Positions 26,247 to 34,612 of a DNA stretch of 64,000 bases are shown one piece after another. A program made the translations under genes and the position numbers. The DNA lies in the NCBI GenBank assembly GCA_015056315.1, contig SVGN01000009.1:1-64000 (forward strand), in the 5' to 3' direction. The DNA comes from Clostridiales bacterium (GTDB lineage: Bacteria > Bacillota > Clostridia > Christensenellales > Aristaeellaceae). The notes under the pieces were generated by a model. The model ran no database searches. It had not been told where the DNA came from and was given only the letters and a program-made list of their open reading frames with translations. Position 1 is the stretch's first letter. The number at the start of each line of letters is the position of its first letter.

Positions 26247-27032
26247 ATGGCCATTACGGTACACCCGGTGCTGCCGGGCGTTTATCATCTTTCAGATCAA
26301 ATGGGTGTTTGCCAGACCCTGCTGGTAGGCGAGCGGGAAGCTCTGCTGGTGGATGCAGGCTACGGCTTGGAGGATCTCCGGCCCGTTATTGCCCGGATCA
26401 CTCAGCTGCCGTACCGGCTCATCCTCACCCACGGCCACCACGACCATGTGCTGGGGGCCCGCTGGTTCCCGGAGTGCTACATGTTCCCCGAAGACCGGGA
26501 GGATTTTGCCGAGTACACTGCCGCCCCCACCCGTAAGCGCATCTTGGCCTCTGCCAAAAACAACGGTCTTGCGGTGGACGAGGAAGCATATCTTTCTGCA
26601 GCCATTCCCGAGCCCAGGCCCCTTTCGGAGCAGACCATCGATCTGGGCGGCCTTACGGCGCAGATCATCCACGTGCCTGCCCACACCCCCGGCTCCTGCG
26701 TTGTCTATGTAAAGGAGCGGCAGCTGCTGCTCACCGCAGACGATTGGAACCCCTGCACCTGGGCATTCTTCCCCAAGGCACTGCCTGCGCAGGTATTCCG
26801 CAGCAATGTGACCAAGCTCTTTTCCCTGCCCTTCGAGAATGTGCTCTGCTCCCACCGCCCCTCCCTGTACCCCCGGGCGGCCATGCAGGCGTTCTTCGAC
26901 GGCATCACCGATGAGGCCCTCAAGACTGCCCCCCGGGTGATCATCGGCGGCTGGGAGCATACCAACACCCACGAAGCCACACCCGCAGAGGGGCAGGTCT
27001 TCGTGTTCGACTACGATAAACTTCAGCTGTAA
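26247..27032 (+). CDS. Metallo-beta-lactamase-fold hydrolase
   Basis: A 261-residue MBL-fold protein. THGHHDHVLGA near residue 65 is the H-x-H-x-D-H metal motif, HVPAHTPGS gives the third His, LTADDWNP the bridging Asp, and CSHRPSLYPR the C-terminal His. The family includes thioesterases, lactonases and glyoxalase II-like enzymes, and the substrate is unknown. Inside a xylo-oligosaccharide cluster a lactonase or ester-cleaving role is possible (inference). The ATG at 26247 follows CGGAGG at 26234-26239; the longer ORF from 26109 has no ribosome-binding site. Confidence 0.82.
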   Translation: MAITVHPVLPGVYHLSDQMGVCQTLLVGEREALLVDAGYGLEDLRPVIARITQLPYRLILTHGHHDHVLGARWFPECYMFPEDREDFAEYTAAPTRKRILASAKNNGLAVDEEAYLSAAIPEPRPLSEQTIDLGGLTAQIIHVPAHTPGSCVVYVKERQLLLTADDWNPCTWAFFPKALPAQVFRSNVTKLFSLPFENVLCSHRPSLYPRAAMQAFFDGITDEALKTAPRVIIGGWEHTNTHEATPAEGQVFVFDYDKLQL

Positions 27033-27051
27033 ACCAGGAGGAGAAGGAACC

Positions 27052-28557
27052 ATGCGTAAGCAAATCAACATCACCCCGGAAAGCAAAGCCATCTTCAACA
27101 ACAATGCCGATTACTGCGTAGGCACCGGCCGTATGGGCCTTGCCATGCAGGAGGAATACCAGAAGCAGCTCCAGCTGGCGCAGGAGCTGGCAGGCTTCCG
27201 CTACATCCGCGGTCATGGCCTGTTCTGCGAGGATATGAGCATCTACCAGACCGTGCCGGATGGCAAGGGCGGCTGGAAGTTCGGCGGCTATTGCTTCACC
27301 TATCTGGATCGTGTGGTGGACAGCTATCTGGAAAAAGGCATCCGCCCCTTTATCGAGCTGGGCTTCATGCCCGGCGCCATCGCCAGCGGCACCCAGACCA
27401 TTTTCTACTGGAAGGGCAACACCACGCCTCCCGCCAACGATCAGGATTGGATCGATCTGGTACAGGCCACCCTGCGCCACCTGATCGACCGCTACGGCTA
27501 CGACGAGGTGGTCACCTGGCCCTGCGAGGTCTGGAACGAGCCCAATCTGCCCGGCTTCTGGGAGAATGCGGATAAGGACAAGTATCTGCACCTTTACGAG
27601 ATCACCGCGCCTGCGGTCAAGGCTGTGCTGCCGGAGATGAAGGTGGGCGGCCCCACTGTTTGCGGCGGCGAGACCACACCCGGCTGGATCACCGATTTCC
27701 TCACCTTCTGCCGCGATAAGAAGCTGCCGCTGGATATGGTCACCCGCCACCTGTACATGGGCAACAGCCCCGAGCGCAAGGGCCGCTACATGTATCATAC
27801 CATGCGCACCGTGGACAGCATCATCGAGGAGGCCGAGGGCACCCGCGCCATTATCGACAGCTTCCCCGAGTACAAGGGCATGGAGCTGCACATTACCGAG
27901 TTCAACACCTCCTACAACCCCTTCTGTCCCATCCACGATACCAACCTGAACGCGGTGCTCACCGCAGGGCTGCTCTCCCGTCTGGGCGATACCTGCGCCT
28001 CCTACTCCTACTGGACCTTCGGCGATGTGTTCGAGGAGGGCGGCGTACCGCCCCGCCCCTTCCACGGCGGCTTCGGCATGATCGCCAACCAGCTCATCAT
28101 CAAGCCCACCATGTGGACGTTCGCTTTCTTCAACAGCCTGAAGGGCGAGCCCGTCTACCGGGATGAGAACATGGTGCTGGTGCGCCGCAAGGATGGCAGC
28201 TATCAGGGCGTGGCCTGGAACATCTGCCAGGAGAACCGGGATGCTGTTACCCTGGAGGTCTCTCTGCCCACCGGTGGCAAGCAAGTGGTGATGCAGCGCA
28301 TCGTGGATGAGGAATGCTGCAACCCCCTCAAGGTATGGCACGAGATGGGCGAGCCCGCCTCCCTTACCAAGGAGCAGCTCTCCTTCCTGAAGGATGCCGC
28401 CAACCCCCTGTGCAAGAGCGAGAGCATCTGCGGCGATGCAGGGGTCTCTTTCAAGCTGGAGCTGAAGCAGAATGCCCTGGTGCAGTTCACCGTTACCAAG
28501 GCAGAAGGCCAGCCCGACGAAGGCTACGACTACCAGTGGTATGTGGAGCATGCCTGA
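27052..28557 (+). CDS. xynB: GH39 beta-xylosidase
   Basis: Removes xylose from the non-reducing end of xylo-oligosaccharides with retention. The 501-residue length is standard. The acid/base is Glu163 in CEVWNEPNLPGFW and the nucleophile Glu283 in ELHITEFNTSY, matching the positions in characterised GH39 xylosidases (E160/E277); residues after about 380 form the accessory beta domain. No signal peptide, so cytoplasmic. AGGAGGAGAAGG precedes the ATG, 19 bases after the MBL gene stop; the two form an operon. Confidence 0.93.
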   Translation: MRKQINITPESKAIFNNNADYCVGTGRMGLAMQEEYQKQLQLAQELAGFRYIRGHGLFCEDMSIYQTVPDGKGGWKFGGYCFTYLDRVVDSYLEKGIRPFIELGFMPGAIASGTQTIFYWKGNTTPPANDQDWIDLVQATLRHLIDRYGYDEVVTWPCEVWNEPNLPGFWENADKDKYLHLYEITAPAVKAVLPEMKVGGPTVCGGETTPGWITDFLTFCRDKKLPLDMVTRHLYMGNSPERKGRYMYHTMRTVDSIIEEAEGTRAIIDSFPEYKGMELHITEFNTSYNPFCPIHDTNLNAVLTAGLLSRLGDTCASYSYWTFGDVFEEGGVPPRPFHGGFGMIANQLIIKPTMWTFAFFNSLKGEPVYRDENMVLVRRKDGSYQGVAWNICQENRDAVTLEVSLPTGGKQVVMQRIVDEECCNPLKVWHEMGEPASLTKEQLSFLKDAANPLCKSESICGDAGVSFKLELKQNALVQFTVTKAEGQPDEGYDYQWYVEHA

Positions 28558-28572
28558 GGCAACATGATAAAG

Positions 28573-28600
28573 AACCGCCCTCCGAAAACGGAGGGCGGTT
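28573..28600. terminator. Terminator between GH39 and SDR genes
   Basis: AACCGCCCTCCG (28573-28584) and CGGAGGGCGGTT (28589-28600), 12 bp perfect, loop AAAA; serves convergent genes. Confidence 0.85.
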
Positions 28601-28615
28601 CCATTATATCGTTGC

Positions 28616-29332
28616 TTACCAGGGATATGCTTCGCCGGAGTAGGTTACAAAGATGGGGCCTTCCTTGTCGTGGCGCTTCTCTTCGAACATCAGGCGCATG
28701 GTCTCCGCGTGCTCGTAGGGGTCGAAGGGGGCTTTGGCATTGCCCGGGTTGGTACGCATCCAGCCGGGATGTACGCAGATGATGTTCATCTTTGGGTCAT
28801 CCTTGAACTTGTTGTGCAGGGTCTTGGTGGCCATGTTCAGCGCCGCCTTGGCCATGCCGTAATCGATGTAGGTGGAGCGGTAGCAGGCGCCGATACTGCC
28901 CGCCTCGGAGGAGATGTTCACGATAAGGGCGGTGCCTTCGCTCTTTTTCAGCAGCGGCAAAAAGGCCTTGATCACACGCAGGGGGCCAACGGTGGCCACA
29001 TTCAGCGCAGGCATCACCGTATCCAGGTCGAACTCCTCCAGCTCCTTGTTGGTATCGGGGGAGGTGGTAACGGCGTTGTTGATGATCAGGTCAAGGCAGG
29101 GCACCAGCCGGGCCGCCTCTTCTGCCGCTGCATTCACCGATCCGGTGCTGCCGATATCCATCGTAAGGATGTGCAGGGTCTCCGGGTAGCCCTCCCGCAG
29201 CTGCTCCAGCGCTTCGGAGGGCTTGCGTACACAGGCGAACACCGTATCCCCCTGCTCCAGGTAGCGGCGCACAAAGTTGAAGCCCAGCGCCATTTCTCTG
29301 CCGGTACCGGTAATGAGTACATTCTGCTTCAT
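28616..29332 (-). CDS. Short-chain dehydrogenase/reductase
   Basis: A 238-residue classical SDR using NAD(P)(H). VLITGTGREMALGFNFVRR is the dinucleotide loop (T-G-x-x-x-x-x-G), DLIINNAV the NNAG-type motif, VNISSEAGSI the catalytic Ser strand and YIDYGMAKAALN the Y-x-x-x-K pair. The substrate is not evident. AAGGAG precedes the ATG. It starts 22 bases after the ABC exporter gene and is probably expressed from that gene's promoter. Confidence 0.88.
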   Translation of the reverse strand: MKQNVLITGTGREMALGFNFVRRYLEQGDTVFACVRKPSEALEQLREGYPETLHILTMDIGSTGSVNAAAEEAARLVPCLDLIINNAVTTSPDTNKELEEFDLDTVMPALNVATVGPLRVIKAFLPLLKKSEGTALIVNISSEAGSIGACYRSTYIDYGMAKAALNMATKTLHNKFKDDPKMNIICVHPGWMRTNPGNAKAPFDPYEHAETMRLMFEEKRHDKEGPIFVTYSGEAYPW

Positions 29333-29354
29333 AGGTATACGCTCCTTTCAAAGC

Positions 29355-31208
29355 TCAGCTTTCATCATTCTCCAGCATATCCAGCGCCTCCAGCATTTTG
29401 CCGAACTGGGTATCGAACAGCTTCTTGTATACGCCGTTCTTTTCCAGCAGCTCCTCATGCTTGCCGCTTTCGGCGATCACACCATCCGACAGGGCCAGGA
29501 TGCGGTCTGCCGCCATGATGGTGGAGAGCCGGTGGGCGATCACGATGCTGGTGCGGCCCTTCATAACGGTCTCCAACGCGTTCTGGATGGCGCTTTCGGA
29601 GATGGAGTCCAGCGCGGAGGTGGCCTCATCCAGAATGAGGATCTTGGGATCCTTCAAAATGACGCGGGCAATGGAGATGCGCTGCTTTTCGCCGCCGGAG
29701 AGCTTCAGGCCGCGGTTGCCCACGGGGGTATCGTAGCCCTCGGGCTGGGCAGCGATGAAGTCGTGGATGGAGGCGGCTTTGCAGGCTTCGATCAGCTCTT
29801 CTTCGGTGGCATCGCCCTTGGCGTAGAGCAGGTTCTCCCGGATGGTACCGTTAAACAGGTACGTATCCTGCGAGACCACGCCGATCTGGCTGCGCAGGTA
29901 GGTCAGGTCGTATTTGCGCACATCCACTCCGGCGATGGAGACTGAGCCGCCCCACACATCATACAACCGGGGGATGAAGTTGATAATGGTGCTCTTGCCG
30001 CTGCCGGAGGGGCCAACGATGGCCACCATCTGCCCCGGCTCCACCGTAAAGTGGATGTCGTGCAGCAGCTCCTGGTCGGGCAGATAGCCGAAGCGTACAT
30101 GGTCAAAAACAATGCTGCCGCCCTCTACATCCGGCTTTACCGCATCCTCGGGGGAGGCGATATCGATCTTGCGGTCGAAATAGTCGAAAATTCGGGTAAA
30201 CAGCGCAAGGCTGCGGGTAAAATCCACCTGGATGTTCAGCAGCGATTCCACAGGCCGGTACAGCCGGTTCACCAGTGCCACCATAGCGGTGATGGTACCC
30301 ACCGTAAGCGCGGTATCGATCTTGCGGATCAGCAGGAAGCCGCCTGCAAAGTAGATCAGCAGGGGGCCGATCTGGGTAAAGATGCCCATCAGTAGCCAGA
30401 ACCAGCGGCCGCTCAGCTGCTCCCGGAGGGCCAGCTTGGTCACTTCGCCGTTGGCCTTTTCGAACTTCTGGTACTCGGTATCCTCACGGGTAAAGAGCTT
30501 GGTGAGCATGGAGCCGCTCACGCTCAGTGTTTCGTTGATCAGCTGGTTCAGCTCATCGTGCTTCTCCTGGCTCTCGCTGAGCAGCTTCCAGCGGCTGCGG
30601 CCTGCGGAACGGGTGGGCAGGATCAGCAGCGGGATCACGCACACGCCCACGATGGCCATTTTCCAGTTCATGCCGAACAGTGCGCACAGGGTGGTGATCA
30701 CCGTTGCAATGTTGCTGAGTATGCTGCTCAGCGTGCCGGAAATAACGGAGGAAACACCGCTCACATCGGTGTTCATGCGGGTGATGATATCGCCCTGGCG
30801 TTCGCTGGTGAAGAAGGCGTGGCTCATCTGCTGCAGATGACGGTACATCTGGTTCTTCATATCAAAAATGATGTGCTGGGAGATCCACGCATTCAGATAG
30901 GTGGTCAGCAGCGATACGCCCTGAGAGGCGAAGGTGGTGATCAGCGCCGCCAGGAGCAGCTTGATGAGCAGCTTCATATCCTCGCCCACCAGCGCCTGAT
31001 CCACGATGCGCCCGGTAATGATGCTGGGCAGCAGCCCCAGCACCGCAGAGACCAGTATGGTGGCAAAAACCATCAGGAATTTGGCCCAGTAGGGGGTAAG
31101 GTAGGAAAGGATCCGCTTGAGCAGATCGCCGGTCACTTTTGGCATGTTTGCCTTCTCTTCGTCGGTCAGAAAGCCCCTCGGGCCCATGGGGCCGTTCATT
31201 CGTGCCAT
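29355..31208 (-). CDS. ABC exporter-type transporter, probably homodimeric
   Basis: A 617-residue half-transporter with an N-terminal cytoplasmic Gly/Met/Arg-rich head, six membrane segments (about 40-340) and an ATPase domain with intact Walker A (GPSGSGKSTI), signature (LSGGEKQR), Walker B (ILILDEATSA) and H-loop (VIAHRLST). All catalytic residues are present, so it can work as a homodimer, unlike the pair at 16001. MsbA/LmrA-like multidrug or lipid export is the default guess. The start at 31208 has AAGGAA; the ORF runs on to 31808 without further homology. Confidence 0.92.
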   Translation of the reverse strand: MARMNGPMGPRGFLTDEEKANMPKVTGDLLKRILSYLTPYWAKFLMVFATILVSAVLGLLPSIITGRIVDQALVGEDMKLLIKLLLAALITTFASQGVSLLTTYLNAWISQHIIFDMKNQMYRHLQQMSHAFFTSERQGDIITRMNTDVSGVSSVISGTLSSILSNIATVITTLCALFGMNWKMAIVGVCVIPLLILPTRSAGRSRWKLLSESQEKHDELNQLINETLSVSGSMLTKLFTREDTEYQKFEKANGEVTKLALREQLSGRWFWLLMGIFTQIGPLLIYFAGGFLLIRKIDTALTVGTITAMVALVNRLYRPVESLLNIQVDFTRSLALFTRIFDYFDRKIDIASPEDAVKPDVEGGSIVFDHVRFGYLPDQELLHDIHFTVEPGQMVAIVGPSGSGKSTIINFIPRLYDVWGGSVSIAGVDVRKYDLTYLRSQIGVVSQDTYLFNGTIRENLLYAKGDATEEELIEACKAASIHDFIAAQPEGYDTPVGNRGLKLSGGEKQRISIARVILKDPKILILDEATSALDSISESAIQNALETVMKGRTSIVIAHRLSTIMAADRILALSDGVIAESGKHEELLEKNGVYKKLFDTQFGKMLEALDMLENDES

Positions 31209-31274
31209 GGTCTTCGTTCCTTTCGTATGTAGCTTTTGGGTCGTATACGGCATTTGATGTATGGTTCGGTTGTA

Positions 31275-31303
31275 AGTATAGCACCCACGATTTGATTGCG
31301 CAA
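31275..31303 (-). promoter_or_regulatory. Promoter of the ABC-SDR operon
   Basis: Minus strand TTGCGC (31303-31298), 17-base spacer, TATACT (31280-31275). Confidence 0.55.
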
Positions 31304-31358
31304 TAAGCATCCGCAAATAACAGCTCACAAACCGCCCGCCCCCGCAGCCCTGCCGAGG

Positions 31359-31387
31359 TTGTGTACAGAGCCCTTGTATGCTACAAT
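31359..31387 (+). promoter_or_regulatory. Promoter of the methyltransferase gene
   Basis: TTGTGT (31359-31364), 17-base spacer, TACAAT (31382-31387), about 34 bases before the ATG. Confidence 0.6.
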
Positions 31388-31427
31388 AGCAAAAGCACGA
31401 TCCTCTCCTGCGAAAGGGGCAATGCCC

Positions 31428-32183
31428 ATGAACATTACCCAGACCTTTTACGACAGCATGGCGACCCACTACGATAAGCTGTTTCAGGATTGGCAGGCCA
31501 CCACCCGGGAGCAGGCGGTCGTTCTGGATCGTCTCATCCGGGAGCAGGGTATGGATACGAACGCTTCCCTGCTGGATTGCGCCTGCGGCATCGGTACCCA
31601 GGCCATCGGTCTGGCCGGCATCGGGTACAATGTGACCGCTTCGGATCTGAGCGCGGGCGAATTGGCCGAGGCACGGAAGCGGGCCGCCCAGAACAATGTA
31701 TCGATCCGCTTCAAGCGTGCCGATTTCTGCGCACTCTCCGAAACCTTTCCCAAGCGCTTTGAGGTGATCATCTGCATGGATAATGCACTGCCGCATATGC
31801 TTACCCACAGCGATCTGGAGGCAGCCCTCCGCAGCATCGTGGGGCAGCTGGCCCCTGGCGGCCTGTTTATTGCCAGCATCCGGGATTATGATGCCCTTTT
31901 GCAGACAAAGCCGCCCTATTCACCGCCCTACATCCATCAGACCGGCAAGGGGCAAAGGGTCTCCTTCCAGACCTGGGCCTGGCAGGAGGAAACCTACCGC
32001 CTTACCCAGTACATCATCGAGGATGAGGAAAGCCTCACGATAAGCAAATTCGATTGTGAATACAGGGCTATCCGGCGGCAGGAGCTCACAGAGCTGTTGT
32101 TTGCCCAGGGCTGCACCCGTGTGGAGTGGCGCCGCCCCGAAGAGACAGGCTTCTACCAGCCCATCGTGGTGGCGGTCAAGTAG
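31428..32183 (+). CDS. Class I SAM-dependent methyltransferase
   Basis: A 251-residue methyltransferase. LLDCACGIGTQAIGLA near residue 46 is motif I, VTASDLSAGEL the acidic motif II strand, ICMDNALPHM motif III/IV and LAPGGLFIASIRDYD the post-motif strand; the later EETYRLTQYIIED segment forms an inserted antiparallel sheet seen in glycine/sarcosine N-methyltransferase-like enzymes. Acceptor unknown. The ATG at 31428 is chosen because AAAGGGG lies 8 bases before it; an in-frame ATG at 31422 is too close. It has its own promoter. Confidence 0.82.
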   Translation: MNITQTFYDSMATHYDKLFQDWQATTREQAVVLDRLIREQGMDTNASLLDCACGIGTQAIGLAGIGYNVTASDLSAGELAEARKRAAQNNVSIRFKRADFCALSETFPKRFEVIICMDNALPHMLTHSDLEAALRSIVGQLAPGGLFIASIRDYDALLQTKPPYSPPYIHQTGKGQRVSFQTWAWQEETYRLTQYIIEDEESLTISKFDCEYRAIRRQELTELLFAQGCTRVEWRRPEETGFYQPIVVAVK

Positions 32184-32236
32184 GAATGAAGTGCTTGCAA
32201 TTTACAGTTTGGCAACATATTGGCTCTGCGCATGCC

Positions 32237-32265
32237 TTGCCAGAAGCCGCTGTGGGTTGTATAAT
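32237..32265 (+). promoter_or_regulatory. Promoter of the DUF951-signal peptidase operon
   Basis: TTGCCA (32237-32242), 17-base spacer, TATAAT (32260-32265); start expected near 32272, about 24 bases before the DUF951 ATG. Confidence 0.75.
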
Positions 32266-32295
32266 AACGCTATATGCAGCGGAGGTGAGACCGAT

Positions 32296-32526
32296 ATGGA
32301 AGAGATTCGCCTGGAGGATGTTGTGCAGATGCGCAAGACCCATCCCTGCGGCAGCGACCGCTGGACGGTCATCCGCATCGGCGCAGATATCAAGATCAAA
32401 TGCCTCGGTTGTGGCCGCATCGTGATGCTGGACAGGGAAACCTTCGTAAAGCGCCGCAAGAAGGTGCTGGAGCAGGGCCCGGTGCCCGAGCAGGAGACCC
32501 TCCGGCAGATGCTCCGGCAGGAATAA
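32296..32526 (+). CDS. DUF951 small protein
   Basis: A 76-residue protein of the DUF951 family, found across Bacillota and usually near translation or replication genes. Core features are the HPCGSDRWTVIRIGADIKIK stretch and CLGCGRIVML, with cysteines in a C-x-x-C pair that could bind zinc; a basic KRRKK follows. Function unknown. Here the C-terminal tail is about 10 residues longer than usual. GGAGGTG precedes the ATG. It is first in an operon with two signal peptidase genes. Confidence 0.9.
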   Translation: MEEIRLEDVVQMRKTHPCGSDRWTVIRIGADIKIKCLGCGRIVMLDRETFVKRRKKVLEQGPVPEQETLRQMLRQE

Positions 32527-32538
32527 GGAGGCGCACAG

Positions 32539-33120
32539 ATGCAGCAATACACCAACCCAACAGAGAAAAAGCCGCTCGGGAAGCGCATCGTGGCAGAACT
32601 GCTCAGCTGGCTCAAGGAGCTTGCCATTGCCGCTGTTATCGTGCTGCTGGTAGCCGCTTTTCTGATCCAGCCCGTTCGCGTCAAGGGCGAGAGCATGCTG
32701 GATACCCTGCAGGATGGCGAAGTGATGCTGGTCACCAAGCCCGAATACCTTTTTGGCGACCCTGCCTTCGGCGATGTGGTCATCTGCCATTATCCCGGGC
32801 GTGGGCTTGAGTATTTCGTCAAGCGTGTAATGGGCTTGCCCGGCGATGTGATCGAGATCCGCGATAACACCGTCTACCGCAACGGCGAGGCGCTTGAGGA
32901 GCCTTATCTTACCCCCGAGCGCAACGATAACGGCTTCGATATGGCCCCCTTCTTCCTGGGCGAGGACGAATACTTCGTTATGGGCGATAACCGGGATTGG
33001 AGCCACGACAGCCGCAATTACCACCCGGACGGAACCCCCTCTGCCATTACCCGGAATATGATCCGGGGCCATGTGCGCTGGGTGATGTTTCCCTTTGGCA
33101 GCATCCGTACCATAGAGTAA
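32539..33120 (+). CDS. lepB: Signal peptidase I (first of a tandem pair)
   Basis: Membrane-bound serine protease that removes signal peptides at the outer face of the membrane. 193 residues: cytoplasmic head, one membrane segment (about residues 23-43), then the S26 catalytic domain with nucleophile Ser52 in KGESML, general base Lys95 in YFVKRVMG and box E GDNRDWSHDSR. The single membrane segment is the Gram-positive type. AAGGAGG precedes the ATG. The next gene, 24 bases on, is a close paralogue. Confidence 0.95.
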   Translation: MQQYTNPTEKKPLGKRIVAELLSWLKELAIAAVIVLLVAAFLIQPVRVKGESMLDTLQDGEVMLVTKPEYLFGDPAFGDVVICHYPGRGLEYFVKRVMGLPGDVIEIRDNTVYRNGEALEEPYLTPERNDNGFDMAPFFLGEDEYFVMGDNRDWSHDSRNYHPDGTPSAITRNMIRGHVRWVMFPFGSIRTIE

Positions 33121-33144
33121 CAGATACAAGGAGGAATCTGCTCC

Positions 33145-33771
33145 ATGCAGACGCAAGACGAACAGCTCAAGCCCGAAGAGCAGCCGGATAAGCCCCAAGA
33201 GACACAGGAGACCCAGGAAACACCCGAAAAGAAGCCCCTCTGGCGGGAACTCCTCAGCTGGGTGGTAACGCTGGGCATGGCAGTGGTCATCGCTTTTGCG
33301 ATCCGTACCCTGCTGTTTGAGCCTGTCAGGGTGGATGGCGAAAGCATGTGCGATACCCTGCAGGATGGCGAGATCATGATCGTTACCAAGCCGGAGTATC
33401 TTATCGGCGACCCTCAGTTCGGCGATGTGGTCATCTGCCACTACCCGGGCCGCGGCAATACCAATTTCGTCAAGCGGGTGATCGGCACCCCCGGCGATGT
33501 GATCGAGATCCGCGATGATGTGCTCTACCGCAACGGCGAGCCCGTTGATGAGCCGTACCTTACCCCCGGGCGCAACGATAAGGGCTTCGATATGGCTCCC
33601 TACACCGTTGGCGAGGGCAAATACTTCGTTGCCGGAGATAACCGGGATAACAGCCACGACAGCCGCAATTACTATTATAACGGCATGCCCGAGGCCATCG
33701 ACCGGGATATGATCAAGGGTCATGTGCGCTGGGTCGCCTTCCCCTTCGATCATATGCGCGGTATCGAGTAA
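33145..33771 (+). CDS. lepB: Signal peptidase I (second of a tandem pair)
   Basis: A 208-residue paralogue of the preceding gene. Its head is different: about 30 hydrophilic residues rich in Gln, Glu, Thr and Pro with an ETQ repeat, then a membrane segment (residues about 38-58). The catalytic Ser67 (DGESMC), Lys110 (NFVKRVIG) and GDNRDNSHDSR box are intact. Tandem copies suggest duplication with possible division of substrates. The operon ends in a strong terminator. Confidence 0.95.
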   Translation: MQTQDEQLKPEEQPDKPQETQETQETPEKKPLWRELLSWVVTLGMAVVIAFAIRTLLFEPVRVDGESMCDTLQDGEIMIVTKPEYLIGDPQFGDVVICHYPGRGNTNFVKRVIGTPGDVIEIRDDVLYRNGEPVDEPYLTPGRNDKGFDMAPYTVGEGKYFVAGDNRDNSHDSRNYYYNGMPEAIDRDMIKGHVRWVAFPFDHMRGIE

Positions 33772-33777
33772 GCAAAG

Positions 33778-33820
33778 AAAGCCCCGTTCTGCAGGAAAAA
33801 CAGCAGAACGGGGCTTTTTG
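33778..33820. terminator. Terminator between signal peptidase and YccF genes
   Basis: AAAGCCCCGTTCTGC (33778-33792) pairs perfectly with 33803-33817, then TTTTTG; bidirectional between convergent genes. Confidence 0.9.
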
Positions 33821-33843
33821 TTCCTGTGCGCAGGGCTTCTCCA

Positions 33844-34203
33844 TTACCGAACCTTGGCACCGAAGGGGCACAGCGCCAGCTGTGCCAGTTTGAAGCACTG
33901 CTTGCCAAAGGGAATGCCGATGATGGTGCAGCACAGCACCAGACCGTTTACGGCAGCGCCCAGCGCCAGCGGGATGCCGCTTACCAGCAGCCAGAGTATG
34001 TTCATGAGCAAAGAGGGCAGGCCGCCGCCGGGGATCACCTCCAGCCCGAAGGGCCGGAAGGAGAGCTTGGCAAATTTGAAGCATTGCCGTCCGATGGGGA
34101 TGCCCACCACCGTCAGGCTCCACAGAAGACCCGCAACCGTCCAGCCCAGCCCCTGCCAAAAACCTGCACAGATAAACCAGATCACATTACCCAGAAAACC
34201 CAT
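33844..34203 (-). CDS. YccF-domain membrane protein
   Basis: A 119-residue inner-membrane protein made of two repeated YccF domains. Each repeat has a hydrophobic segment followed by a G-I-P-x-G-x-Q-C-F-K motif (VVGIPIGRQCFKFAKLSF and IIGIPFGKQCFKLAQLAL) and a PFG turn. Function of the family is unknown. A ribosome-binding site of the GAGGTG type (from CACCTC at 34212-34217) precedes the ATG. Confidence 0.9.
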   Translation of the reverse strand: MGFLGNVIWFICAGFWQGLGWTVAGLLWSLTVVGIPIGRQCFKFAKLSFRPFGLEVIPGGGLPSLLMNILWLLVSGIPLALGAAVNGLVLCCTIIGIPFGKQCFKLAQLALCPFGAKVR

Positions 34204-34308
34204 ATGTTTCTCACCTCGCTGTGGAGTATAGCAGAAAACCCTTGTGAAAGATAGCTTTCTTGCAAATCATCATGGACTTCTCATCTTCTGTTCATTATTC
34301 TGATTTTT

Positions 34309-34370
34309 ATGTAAAGCACGCTTGACATACGATGACTCCTGTGATATGATGCATCATGTAAAGCATGCTT
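34309..34370 (+). promoter_or_regulatory. XRE-operon promoter flanked by two operator-like repeats
   Basis: Promoter TTGACA (34322-34327), 17-base spacer, TATGAT (34345-34350). A 15-base repeat occurs twice with one difference: ATGTAAAGCACGCTT (34309-34323) and ATGTAAAGCATGCTT (34356-34370). The inner ten bases AAGCATGCTT are a perfect palindrome in the second copy. One copy overlaps the -35 and the other the start point, the layout expected for autorepression by the XRE protein encoded next. Confidence 0.7.
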
Positions 34371-34404
34371 TCCATCTCTCCGGGGGAGAAAAGAAAGGAG
34401 ACCC

Positions 34405-34608
34405 ATGAAGAACCGATTGGAAGAACTGCGCCAGCAAAAGGGCCTCAAGCAAGAGGAACTGGCAACGCTGATGAAGGTTTCCCGCCAGACCATCAGTTCG
34501 CTGGAGAACGGGCGCTATAACCCCTCCATTCTGCTGGCCATGAAGCTGGCACGCTATTTCGGTGTTACCGTAGAGGAAATGTTTATTTACGAAGAAGAGG
34601 AGACTTGA
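34405..34608 (+). CDS. XRE-family (Cro/CI-type) regulator
   Basis: A 67-residue DNA-binding protein consisting of little more than an HTH_3 domain: MKNRLEELRQQKGLKQEELA leads into the HTH (LMKVSRQTISSLENGRYNPS), followed by LARYFGVTVEEMFIYEEEE. This short YozG/XRE type commonly sits next to small membrane-protein genes. AAAGGAG precedes the ATG. It probably binds the two repeats around its own promoter. The downstream 53-residue ORF starts 4 bases after its stop. Confidence 0.92.
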   Translation: MKNRLEELRQQKGLKQEELATLMKVSRQTISSLENGRYNPSILLAMKLARYFGVTVEEMFIYEEEET

Positions 34609-34612
34609 GAAA

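Noticed and set aside
24158-26254. A 698-residue start of the GH67 enzyme with a Cys-rich, hydrophobic N-terminus resembling a signal peptide.
   Set aside because: The extension spans the -10 promoter element and starts without a ribosome-binding site; homology begins at the ATG at 26005.
29355-31808. An 817-residue start for the ABC exporter.
   Set aside because: The 200 extra residues have no homology, cross the promoter region of two divergent genes and lack a ribosome-binding site.
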